The translations under genes were made by a program, and so were the position numbers. Below are positions 56,857 to 64,000 of a stretch of 64,000 nucleotides of DNA, one piece after another (the stretch's first letter is position 1; each line of letters opens with the position of its first letter). The stretch comes from an uncultured Verrucomicrobiota bacterium (GTDB lineage: Bacteria; Verrucomicrobiota; Verrucomicrobiia; Limisphaerales; UBA9464), in the NCBI GenBank assembly GCA_903842505.1, contig CAIMMI010000198.1, positions 1 through 64,000 on the forward strand, in the 5' to 3' direction. The notes under the pieces were generated by a model. It did no database searches, was not told the origin of the DNA, and saw nothing but the letters and a program-made list of their open reading frames with translations.

Positions 56857-58860
56857 ATGCTCGTCTTCGACCAACTCAACAAGGGGGAAAGCGCTCTGCG
56901 CATCCTCGCATGGGGAGTCGTCGCCGGTCTGGGAATCCTCCTCGCCGGACTGTGGCGCGTCCAGGTCCTCTCCGGGGATGAATACCGGCGCCGACAGGAG
57001 ACACAGAGCTACCGCAGCGTGCGCGTCCCTGCCATGCGCGGCCGGATCGTCGACCGCAATGGACTGGCGTTCGCCGAGAACCAACCCCGCTTCCGCCTCG
57101 ATATCTATCTCGACGAACTCCTGCCCCAGTTCGCCAAGATGGACGGTCAACTCCGCAAGGAACTGCTCGCCTCCCGGGGCGCCACGAACGCTCCGGACCC
57201 CGGCCTCCTCGACCGCTTCCTTGCCAAGTTCTCCAAGGCCCCGAAACGCGTCCTCATCACCCCCAACGAACGCGAATGGCTCCGCCGCCAGGCGCGCTTT
57301 GCCGTCGTCTCGAACATCATCCAACTCATCAACCAGCGGCTGGGTACCCAGATCGTCAAGACCGAGGCCGACCTCTACAAGCACTGGCAGCAACAGCGCG
57401 CGCTCCCATTCCCGGTCATCAACAAGCTCACCCCGGCCCAGGTCGCCATCCTCACCGAACAGGGATGGTCCTTCCCCGGCGTCGAACTCGAACTCGTCCC
57501 CGTCCGCTCCTACCCCAACGGTCAACTCGCCGCCCACATCATCGGCGCCGTCCGGACCTACGATTCCGCGTCCGAGGAGGACGAAGCCTTCGACTACCGC
57601 CTCCGCGACTACCGCGGACTCATCGGACTCGAGTCGGCCTTCGACCGCCAGCTTCGCGGCCGACCCGGCGCCAAGAGCATCCTGATCAACAGCTCCGGGT
57701 ACCGGCATCGGCAGGGCGAGATCATGCTCGCCGAACCCTCGATCGGCGACACGCTCGTGACCACTCTCGACCTCGGACTCCAGAAGGCCGTCGAGAAGTC
57801 CCTGGCGCAGGTGAATGGTGACGAACGCGGCGCGGCGGTCGTGGTCGATACCCGCAATGGCGACATCCTTGCCTGCGCCTCCGCCCCCTCCTTTGATCCC
57901 AATGCCTGGATCGATGGCATCAGCCACGCGGAGAACACGCGTCTCCTCGACCCGAAGATGAAGTACCTCTTCAACCGGGCGACCTACGGCTCCTACAATC
58001 CCGGCTCCACCTTCAAGATCGTCACCGCCCTCGCCTGCTTCGAGCACGGCATCCTCACCACCGAGAATGCCCACGATCGCATGCGAACCCTCGGCTACTA
58101 TCGGATTGGTCGAAACCACAAGATCGACGACACCGCGCCTGCCGGTGAGTACGACTTCAACCGCGCCTTCGTGAAGTCCAGCAACTCGTACTTCATCGAG
58201 CACGGCCTTCACCTCGGCATCAACAACCTCCTCGAATACGCCCGCCGCTTCCACCTTGGCGAAAAGCCCGGTCTCCGCCTCAACGAGGAAGCTGCAGGAA
58301 TCATCCCCGCCATCGAAGACGTCCCCGCCGGCGGCATCCCAGGCAAGACCGCCAACCTCAGCATCGGCCAGGAACTCACCGTCACCCCCGTCCAACTCGC
58401 CATGGTCATCGCTGCCGTCGCCAATGGCGGCACCGTCTACTGGCCTCGCCTCATCGACCGCTTCGAACCCGGCGATACCCTCTCCGACGACCCCGTCGAG
58501 CGTGTCCGCCCAGGCCAGGTCCGCACCCGACTCAGCATCCGACCGGAGCACCTCGCCATCGTCCATGCCGCCATGCGCGACGATGTTGCCCTCGACGAAG
58601 GCACCGGAAAGAACGCCCGAGTGAAGGATTTTGCCGTCTGCGGAAAGACCGGTACCGCCGAGGTCAAGGCCGGCAACCGACTCCTGGACCGCATCACCTG
58701 GTTCGCCAGCTTCGCCCCGTTCGAGTCGCCCCGTTACGCGGTGATCGTCATGGTCGAGAGCGGCGGATCGGGCGGTGGCACCTGTGCTCCGGTTGCCAAG
58801 CGCATCTACGAATACCTCCGCGATCGCGAGCGGGGAACCATAGCCTTCGGACAGAACTGA
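56857..58860 (+). CDS. mrdA: penicillin-binding protein 2 (peptidoglycan transpeptidase)
   Basis: 667 aa. N-terminal membrane anchor (residues 18-38), dimerisation/pedestal domain (RGRIVDRNGLAFAENQPRF), and C-terminal transpeptidase domain. Active-site Ser384 in YNPGSTFKIV, second motif SSNSYF, third motif GKTGTAE (near residue 597). Cross-links peptidoglycan during elongation together with RodA. One base separates its stop from the rodA start. Confidence 0.97.
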   Translation: MLVFDQLNKGESALRILAWGVVAGLGILLAGLWRVQVLSGDEYRRRQETQSYRSVRVPAMRGRIVDRNGLAFAENQPRFRLDIYLDELLPQFAKMDGQLRKELLASRGATNAPDPGLLDRFLAKFSKAPKRVLITPNEREWLRRQARFAVVSNIIQLINQRLGTQIVKTEADLYKHWQQQRALPFPVINKLTPAQVAILTEQGWSFPGVELELVPVRSYPNGQLAAHIIGAVRTYDSASEEDEAFDYRLRDYRGLIGLESAFDRQLRGRPGAKSILINSSGYRHRQGEIMLAEPSIGDTLVTTLDLGLQKAVEKSLAQVNGDERGAAVVVDTRNGDILACASAPSFDPNAWIDGISHAENTRLLDPKMKYLFNRATYGSYNPGSTFKIVTALACFEHGILTTENAHDRMRTLGYYRIGRNHKIDDTAPAGEYDFNRAFVKSSNSYFIEHGLHLGINNLLEYARRFHLGEKPGLRLNEEAAGIIPAIEDVPAGGIPGKTANLSIGQELTVTPVQLAMVIAAVANGGTVYWPRLIDRFEPGDTLSDDPVERVRPGQVRTRLSIRPEHLAIVHAAMRDDVALDEGTGKNARVKDFAVCGKTGTAEVKAGNRLLDRITWFASFAPFESPRYAVIVMVESGGSGGGTCAPVAKRIYEYLRDRERGTIAFGQN

Positions 58861-58861
58861 G

Positions 58862-60076
58862 ATGTTTCCGGCCAACCTCCAGTCGAATGCGCAACGCGAA
58901 CGGTTGATCGACCGTCCGCTCTGGCTGGGCGTGCTCGGACTCATGGGCGTTGGCGCTGCCTTCATCTTTTCCGCCACCGGCGCCAATGAATCCGCACGCA
59001 ACGCCGCCTGGTACGACTACACTGCCGTCCGTCAATCGATCGCTTACGCCCTCGGCCTCTTCCTCGTCGGGTGCGCCTGCCTCATCGACTACGCGCGTCT
59101 CGCCCGCTGGGCCCTGCTGGCCTATTGGTTCTCCATCGTTCTCCTGGTGGCTGTCTACGTCGTCGGAGTCGAACGACTCGGTGCGAAGCGCTGGATCGAC
59201 CTGGGACCGATCCAGTTCCAGCCTTCCGAATTCGCCAAGCTCGCCTTCCTCTTTGCGGTCGCGAACTTCCTGTCCCGACCCGTCGGCGAACTGTCGTCCC
59301 CCGCCCTCTTCGTCAAGGCCCTGGGGATGGCACTGCTCCCGTTCGCACTGGTCGTCAAGCAACCCGACCTCGGCTCCGCCCTCGTCTTCCTCCCCACGGG
59401 CATCGTCATGATGCTCGTCGCCGGCGTTCCCCGCCGTTTCCTCATCCGGTTTTTCGCCGGCGCCGCCTGCCTCGTGTCCCTGGTCCTCGTCGATGTCCTT
59501 TTCGCCCCCGCCAATTGGCGTTTCATCCAACTGGAGGAGTACCAGAAGCACCGTCTCCTGGTGTACTTCAACCTCGACTTCGCCCCGCGCAACGCAACCG
59601 AGTCCCAACGACTCACCGCCCGCGCCGAAAAGGAAAAGAAGAGCTACAACGTCAAGCAGGCCCTCATCTCCGTCGGCTCCGGCGGCACCTGGGGCAAGGG
59701 CTGGCGGCAAGGAACCCAGGGAGCCCTCGGCTACCTCCCACGCGCCGTTGCCCACAACGATTTCATCTTTTCCGTGATCGCGGAGGAAACCGGTTTTGCC
59801 GGTTCCCTCCTCGTCCTCGGACTCTATTCCGTGGTCCTCTTCTCCGGCGTGAAGATCGCCGGCCAGGCCCGCGATCGCCTCGGACGCATTCTTGCAGCCG
59901 GGGTGGTCGCACTCCTGTTCACCCATATTTTTGTAAACATCGGTATGAACATCGCACTCATGCCCGTCACGGGCATCCCGCTCCCCCTGCTTTCCGCAGG
60001 TGGGACTTCGGTGATCTGCTCGCTCCTGGCGATCGGCATCCTCCAGAATATCCATCAGAACCGCCGCCACTACTGA
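58862..60076 (+). CDS. rodA: rod-shape SEDS glycosyltransferase RodA
   Basis: 404 aa with about ten membrane segments. SEDS motifs: RWIDLGPIQFQPSEFAKLA, KQPDLGSALVFLPTG, and the C-terminal PVTGIPLPLLSAGGTSVIC. Polymerises peptidoglycan glycan chains with PBP2. Last gene of the core mre operon; 51 bp of C-rich DNA lead to rng. Confidence 0.96.
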   Translation: MFPANLQSNAQRERLIDRPLWLGVLGLMGVGAAFIFSATGANESARNAAWYDYTAVRQSIAYALGLFLVGCACLIDYARLARWALLAYWFSIVLLVAVYVVGVERLGAKRWIDLGPIQFQPSEFAKLAFLFAVANFLSRPVGELSSPALFVKALGMALLPFALVVKQPDLGSALVFLPTGIVMMLVAGVPRRFLIRFFAGAACLVSLVLVDVLFAPANWRFIQLEEYQKHRLLVYFNLDFAPRNATESQRLTARAEKEKKSYNVKQALISVGSGGTWGKGWRQGTQGALGYLPRAVAHNDFIFSVIAEETGFAGSLLVLGLYSVVLFSGVKIAGQARDRLGRILAAGVVALLFTHIFVNIGMNIALMPVTGIPLPLLSAGGTSVICSLLAIGILQNIHQNRRHY

Positions 60077-60127
60077 CCCCTTTCCCATTTTCCCATTTCC
60101 TCCCAATCTGAACCCACTCCCTCATCC

Positions 60128-62503
60128 ATGAGACATCAGACTTTCAAGAAGGGCCGAGGACCCGCCCGCTTCCGCCCCTCCGGCGGACTCGGCACCCGGC
60201 TCCCGAACCGCCCGGCCTCCACCCCGGCCGGCGAAACCGTCGGCGGCCGCGCCGCCGATGAACGCGTCTTCGACACCCACCAGTACGAGGCCGAGGTCCG
60301 CCGCGCCGAAAATGTCGCCGCCGGCCTGCCCGAAGACGCGGAACACGAACACCAGCCAGACCTGACCACCACCGGCCGGGACCAGTCCTTCCGCACCCCG
60401 GACTTCTCCCGCGGCCACCATGAGGACGACCACTCCCACGAACCTCACGCTGGCGATCACGATCACGATCACGATCACGATCACGACCACAATGATCATG
60501 ATCACCACCCGGATGCTCGCGATGACCGCGATCCCGAAGGCTCCGACGACCGGGCTCCGGTCGACCCCGATAGCCGCCGGCAAACCCAGTCCCGTTCCTC
60601 CGAATCCGCCCCAACCCGTGACTCGGGTCGCGCCGGAGATTCCCGCGGTACCCGGTCCGACGGACGGGACCGCAGCCCAAGCCGTGGCCGGGATGGCCGC
60701 GACCGCGGTCGCGGCCGGGAAGTTCGCGATTCCCGCGATTCGCGCGATTCCCGTGACTCGCGCGATCCACGCGAGAGTCGGGACCGGCGTGAACCGGTGG
60801 ACTCCCGCGATTCCCGCTCGCGGAACCAACCCGAGGCCCAGCGCCCTTCCCTCATGGACAAGGCCCGCGCCGCGGTCAAGGAGGTCGTCCGAAAGGTGCG
60901 CAGCCTCGTCGAACCCGAGCCCAAGACGGTCAAGGAGGTCATCATCAACGCCGAACCTCTCGAAAGCCGCGTCGCGGTCATGGAGGACGGTCGACTCGAG
61001 GAATTCACCGTTGAACGGACCAATGACGTCCGCCTCGTCGGCTCGATCTTCAAGGGCAAGGTCAAGAACCTCGAAGACAACCTGAAGGCCGCCTTCGTCG
61101 ACATCGGCTTCGAAAAGAACGCCTTCCTCCACTACTGGGACATCGTCCCCAATTCCCTCGATTCCAACGTCGAGATCATCGAACGCGACGACCGGGCACG
61201 TCGCCGGGACAAGCCCAAATTCACCCAGAAAGACGTCCCCCGCCTCTACCCGCCGGGATCCGAGATCATCGTCCAGGTGACCAAGGACGCCATCGGTACG
61301 AAGGGCCCGCGTGTCACCACGAACCTCGCCCTTCCGGGCCGGTACCTGGTGCTGCTCCCGAACTCGGACCAGTCCGGCATCTCCCGGAAGATCGAGAGCA
61401 CGGAGGAACGCCAGCGCCTCAAGAAGATCGTCCGCGAACTCTCCATCCCTGAAGGCATGGGCGTCATCGTCCGTACCGCCGGTGAAGGAAAACTGAAGCG
61501 CTACTTCATCCGCGACCTCGCGATGCTTCTGGAGGAATGGTCCGGAGTTCAGAAGAAGATCACGGGACAACCGCTGGCAACCTGCGTCTTCCAGGAACCC
61601 GACCTCATCGAACGTACCGTGCGCGACTTCCTCACCGAGGACGTCACCCGGATCGTCATCGATAACAACCCGAAGTTCGAATACATCCGCGACGCCATCG
61701 AGCGCATCTCGAAGCGTTCGGTGAAGAAGATCCACTTCTACAACGAGGCCGAACCGCTGTTCGACCGGTTCAACATCACCCGCCAACTCGAGTCCGCGTT
61801 CTCACGCCAGGTCCAGCTCAAGTCCGGCGGCTACCTCGTCATCGATGAAACCGAGGCCCTCGTCGCCATCGACGTCAACACGGGCAAGCACAAGGGCGGC
61901 AAGGACCACGACTCCGCCATCCTCAAGGTGAACATCGAGGCGGCGGATGAGATCTGCCGCCAACTCCGCCTCCGCAACATGGGCGGCATCATCGTCCTCG
62001 ACTTCATCGACATGAAGCACCGGAAGGACCAGCAGCAGGTCTATCAGCGCGTCAAGGACGGGCTCCGCCGCGACAAGGCGAAGACCCACGTCCTGCCGCT
62101 CTCCCAACTCGGCCTCATGGAGATGACCCGCCAGCGGCAGACGGAATCGGTCCAGTCCTCCCTCTACGAGGACTGCGTGCACTGCCGTGGCCGCGGATTC
62201 ATCAAGTCCGCCGAGACGATGTCGGTTGAAATCCAGCGCAAGCTGACTGCCATCCTCAAGGCCCGGCCCCGCGACGAATCGGACTTCCAGGTGAAGGTCG
62301 TCTGCAACCCGCGCGTGCTCGACCGCCTGCGCAGCCGCGATGAACAGCTCCTCATCGACCTTGAAAAGAAATTCTTCGCGAAGCTAACGTTCCGTCCAGA
62401 TGGTTCATTCCACAACGAGCAGTGGATCATCTACAACGCACTCAACAACGACGAGATCGCCCGGTCACGCGACGACCACGCGCTCACCGCGAACAATCGC
62501 TGA
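60128..62503 (+). CDS. rng: ribonuclease E/G with a repeat-built disordered N-terminal extension
   Basis: 791 aa. The catalytic part starts near residue 270: S1-like RNA-binding region (FKGKVKNLEDNLKAAFVDIGFEKNAFLHYWDI), RNase-H-like and DNase-I-like subdomains with the metal aspartates in VAIDVNTGKH (near 581) and IIVLDFIDMKHRKD (near 626), and the zinc-link CVHCRGRGF. It cleaves 5'-monophosphorylated single-stranded RNA, in rRNA maturation and mRNA decay. Residues 1-260 are unlike the family: low-complexity, with a (His-Asp)n tract at about 110-128 and an Arg-Asp/Ser-rich tract at about 198-240. Position after rodA matches the common mre-rng linkage. Confidence 0.93.
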   Translation: MRHQTFKKGRGPARFRPSGGLGTRLPNRPASTPAGETVGGRAADERVFDTHQYEAEVRRAENVAAGLPEDAEHEHQPDLTTTGRDQSFRTPDFSRGHHEDDHSHEPHAGDHDHDHDHDHDHNDHDHHPDARDDRDPEGSDDRAPVDPDSRRQTQSRSSESAPTRDSGRAGDSRGTRSDGRDRSPSRGRDGRDRGRGREVRDSRDSRDSRDSRDPRESRDRREPVDSRDSRSRNQPEAQRPSLMDKARAAVKEVVRKVRSLVEPEPKTVKEVIINAEPLESRVAVMEDGRLEEFTVERTNDVRLVGSIFKGKVKNLEDNLKAAFVDIGFEKNAFLHYWDIVPNSLDSNVEIIERDDRARRRDKPKFTQKDVPRLYPPGSEIIVQVTKDAIGTKGPRVTTNLALPGRYLVLLPNSDQSGISRKIESTEERQRLKKIVRELSIPEGMGVIVRTAGEGKLKRYFIRDLAMLLEEWSGVQKKITGQPLATCVFQEPDLIERTVRDFLTEDVTRIVIDNNPKFEYIRDAIERISKRSVKKIHFYNEAEPLFDRFNITRQLESAFSRQVQLKSGGYLVIDETEALVAIDVNTGKHKGGKDHDSAILKVNIEAADEICRQLRLRNMGGIIVLDFIDMKHRKDQQQVYQRVKDGLRRDKAKTHVLPLSQLGLMEMTRQRQTESVQSSLYEDCVHCRGRGFIKSAETMSVEIQRKLTAILKARPRDESDFQVKVVCNPRVLDRLRSRDEQLLIDLEKKFFAKLTFRPDGSFHNEQWIIYNALNNDEIARSRDDHALTANNR
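60455..60510 (+). repeat. hexanucleotide GATCAC microsatellite within rng
   Basis: Five perfect tandem GATCAC units (60455-60484), then GACCAC and degenerate continuation to about 60510, encoding alternating Asp-His. Such tracts change length by slippage in units of two residues. A second, less regular nine- and six-base repeat (CGCGATTCC, CGTGACTCG) follows at about 60720-60770, encoding the Arg-Asp-Ser tract. Confidence 0.85.
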
Positions 62504-62524
62504 GGGCACCCTCCACCCCACGCC

Positions 62525-63217
62525 ATGAATCCCCCGCAGCTTGCGTCCCTGGTCCTCCTCGGTCTTGGCAGCCTTTGGCTGTTCACTCCCCGTCGAGCAG
62601 ACAAGGACGCCGGCGGCGGGGGGGCAGCAGGGCCCGTTCCGCAGCAGGAGGCGCCCGTCGTCGCCCAGGTGCGTTCGGCCATGGGTTCGCCCAGCGTGCA
62701 GGATCCCGGCAACGACAGCCCGTGGACCGACGTCAGCGTCTCCTACCAACTGAGATCCGGGACCACGGTCGTCACGGACTTCGGCGAGGAACTCACCCTC
62801 GACCTTCCCGCCGGCGGGCAACTGACCCTCGGGCCAGGTTCCCTGCTCGAAACTTCCATCGGTCCGGACGGTAACCCCTTGTTCCGTCTGGTTCGTGGCG
62901 GCCTCCGCGGCTTCGTCGAAGGTGGATCGGTCGCTTTCGAAACCGCCTTCGGAGGCGGCATGGTTCTGCACCCGAACCCAGGCAAACGGTCCCAGGTCAG
63001 CCTCGGGGAAAGGCCCACGACCCTCCTCGGACTGTCCCCTGCGCCTTGGGTGTCCGGCGACTGGGCTGTGTCCGATCCCAACGTTTTCGTGCCGATGATC
63101 TTTCGTGGGGCTTACGGCAATCCAAAAACCCTGGTCATCCCGGAACCCGGCACGGTCGCCCTGCTCTCGATCGGAACCCTGATCCTCGCGTCCCGACTTC
63201 GGGGTCGGTCGACCTGA
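62525..63217 (+). CDS. FecR-like secreted protein with PEP-CTERM anchor
   Basis: 230 aa. N-terminal signal (MNPPQLASLVLLGLGSLWLF), then a beta-rich domain with FecR-like pattern (about 45-190; VSVSYQLRSGTTVVTDFGEELTLDLPAGGQLTLGPGSLLETS). The C-terminus is a PEP-CTERM sorting signal: IPEPGTVALLSIGTLILASRLRGR (motif PEP, hydrophobic helix, basic end). Such proteins are sorted to the cell surface by exosortase. 21 bp after rng, so possibly in the same transcript; convergent with the next gene with only seven bases between their ends. Confidence 0.8.
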   Translation: MNPPQLASLVLLGLGSLWLFTPRRADKDAGGGGAAGPVPQQEAPVVAQVRSAMGSPSVQDPGNDSPWTDVSVSYQLRSGTTVVTDFGEELTLDLPAGGQLTLGPGSLLETSIGPDGNPLFRLVRGGLRGFVEGGSVAFETAFGGGMVLHPNPGKRSQVSLGERPTTLLGLSPAPWVSGDWAVSDPNVFVPMIFRGAYGNPKTLVIPEPGTVALLSIGTLILASRLRGRST

Positions 63218-63224
63218 CTCAGCC

Positions 63225-64000
63225 TTACTTCCCGGCGTTCAGGCAGATCAACCGGTTCTCAGACCGGAGGTACAGCCGCTTCGAACTCAGGATCGGGCCC
63301 GCCCAGCACGGATACTTCATCGTGGGCACCTGCCATCGGCCCAGTTCCCGGCAAGCCGCAGGACTCGGCTCGAACAAGCCCAGCAACCCACCCTCTCCCA
63401 AAGCGATCAATCGACCATCGGCGAGGAGGAAGGATCCCCGCCCAAACACCGGGGGCTGGTCTGCACTGTGCGGCGCCCACCGCTCCGACCGATCCCACTT
63501 CACTGTCCCCGTGGCCCACTCAACGCACCGCAATACCGCGTCGGGTTCATTGCGGCCGCTGAAGCCATACAGATGCCCGCCATGCAAGACCGGTTGGCTC
63601 CAGTGCATCTCCAACCCCAGTCCCTTCCACGCCTCGGTATAGGACCGGTTGTCGGCACCCAGTCGCATCAGCACCGAACCGGACTTGAAATAGGCACTGG
63701 AGATCAGGACCTCGTCTCCCGATACCACGGGCGTCATCGCGTTCACCGAATCGTCCACCCGCGCCCGGAACCAACGCGAGAAGTGCACGCTTCCGTTGGT
63801 TGGATTCAACGCCACCAACCCCTGCCGCATGCAGGCGAACAGCATCCGCTCGCCGTGCACCGTCGCCGTCCGGAGGGATGAGTAACTCGCTGTCTTTTCC
63901 CACTCGCGCCACTGAACCTTCAGGTCGCCCGGCCATCCGTGCATGGGCAGGCCTTCCCAGTTCTTCTTTCCGACCGATTCCCACCGGGTGACCCCGGTCT
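63225..64000 (-). CDS. PQQ-type beta-propeller protein, partial (N-terminus beyond window)
   Basis: The last 258 codons are inside the window; the frame remains open to the edge (TGVTRWESVGKKNWEGLP precedes the first internal Met). Repeating beta-propeller blades of the PQQ/BamB type: MLFACMRQGLVALNPTNGSVHFSRWFRA, VLISSAYFKSGSVLMRLGADN, LYGFSGRNEPDAVLRCVEWATGTVKWDR, LADGRLIALGEGGLLGLFEPSP and LYLRSENRLICLNAGK. No PQQ or metal ligands can be assigned. Probably a secreted propeller protein common in Verrucomicrobiota; start and signal peptide are not visible. Confidence 0.85.
   Translation of the reverse strand, partial: TGVTRWESVGKKNWEGLPMHGWPGDLKVQWREWEKTASYSSLRTATVHGERMLFACMRQGLVALNPTNGSVHFSRWFRARVDDSVNAMTPVVSGDEVLISSAYFKSGSVLMRLGADNRSYTEAWKGLGLEMHWSQPVLHGGHLYGFSGRNEPDAVLRCVEWATGTVKWDRSERWAPHSADQPPVFGRGSFLLADGRLIALGEGGLLGLFEPSPAACRELGRWQVPTMKYPCWAGPILSSKRLYLRSENRLICLNAGK

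Noticed and set aside
56311-59001. Open frame of about 900 codons opposite mreD and mrdA
   Set aside because: Gly/Glu/Val-rich antisense of well-identified PBP2 and MreD; no motif of its own.

Overview
The window is high-GC DNA (roughly 60-65 % G+C by eye), densely coding, with about 37 protein genes, no rRNA or tRNA gene that I can see, one riboswitch, and an unusual amount of repeated, palindromic DNA between genes. The gene content points to a Verrucomicrobiota chromosome, most likely a Limisphaerales/Pedosphaera-type soil or freshwater lineage. The signs are a PVC-type heme-binding beta-propeller protein, giant secreted lamin-tail-domain (LTD)/CotH proteins, an H-X9-DG prepilin-like protein, DUF1080 and PEP-CTERM proteins, futalosine-route menaquinone synthesis (MqnD), and a complete mreBCD-mrdA-rodA-rng cluster. 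This is inference from gene families; no marker RNA is present.

Layout. 1-3.7 kb: a Tat-exported Mn-type superoxide dismutase, an unrecognised 204-aa protein and polyphosphate kinase, the last two convergent around a 15-bp-arm hairpin. 3.9-15.2 kb: one 3787-aa secreted multidomain protein (PA14, Ig-like, CBM-like, eight LTDs, a CotH-like kinase domain, cadherin-like repeats). 15.2-15.9 kb: a repeat-rich gap with the remains of a ParE-type toxin. 15.9-20.8 kb: a degenerate cyclic-nucleotide-binding protein, a metallophosphoesterase, thymidine phosphorylase (with an odd active-site substitution) and a 580-aa LTD protein. 21-36.6 kb, all on the minus strand: tgt, an AraC regulator, a tightly overlapping four-gene block (HIBADH-type dehydrogenase, MFS transporter, carbon-nitrogen hydrolase, 1160-aa beta-helix protein), a secreted repeat/FN3/carbohydrate-binding-like protein and a PVC cytochrome fused to a PmoA-like domain. 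I read 21-34.5 kb as a probable carbohydrate or glycoside uptake and breakdown locus.

36.8-45.9 kb, plus strand: prepilin-like protein, DMT transporter, leuB, apbE, a TPP riboswitch with thiC, an SGNH-DUF1080 fusion and a YggS-type PLP protein. 45.9-54.2 kb, minus strand: TPR protein, purple-acid-phosphatase-like protein, PRC-barrel protein, mqnD, an S46 dipeptidyl peptidase and a DUF554-like membrane protein. 54.4-62.5 kb, plus strand: the rod-shape operon mreB-mreC-mreD-mrdA-rodA followed by RNase E/G with a repeat-built disordered N-terminus. The end holds a FecR-like PEP-CTERM protein and, running off the window, a PQQ-type beta-propeller protein.

The most unusual features are: (i) intergenic palindromic repeats of three recurring types, one of which (67-bp tandem units with GTAG at one end and CTAC at the other) has the architecture of REP/BIME elements; (ii) a beta-rich C-terminal module shared by four secreted proteins; (iii) a pair of direct repeats 21 bp apart just upstream of the AraC-linked operon; (iv) intrinsic terminators that end only a few bases before the next gene's start codon.
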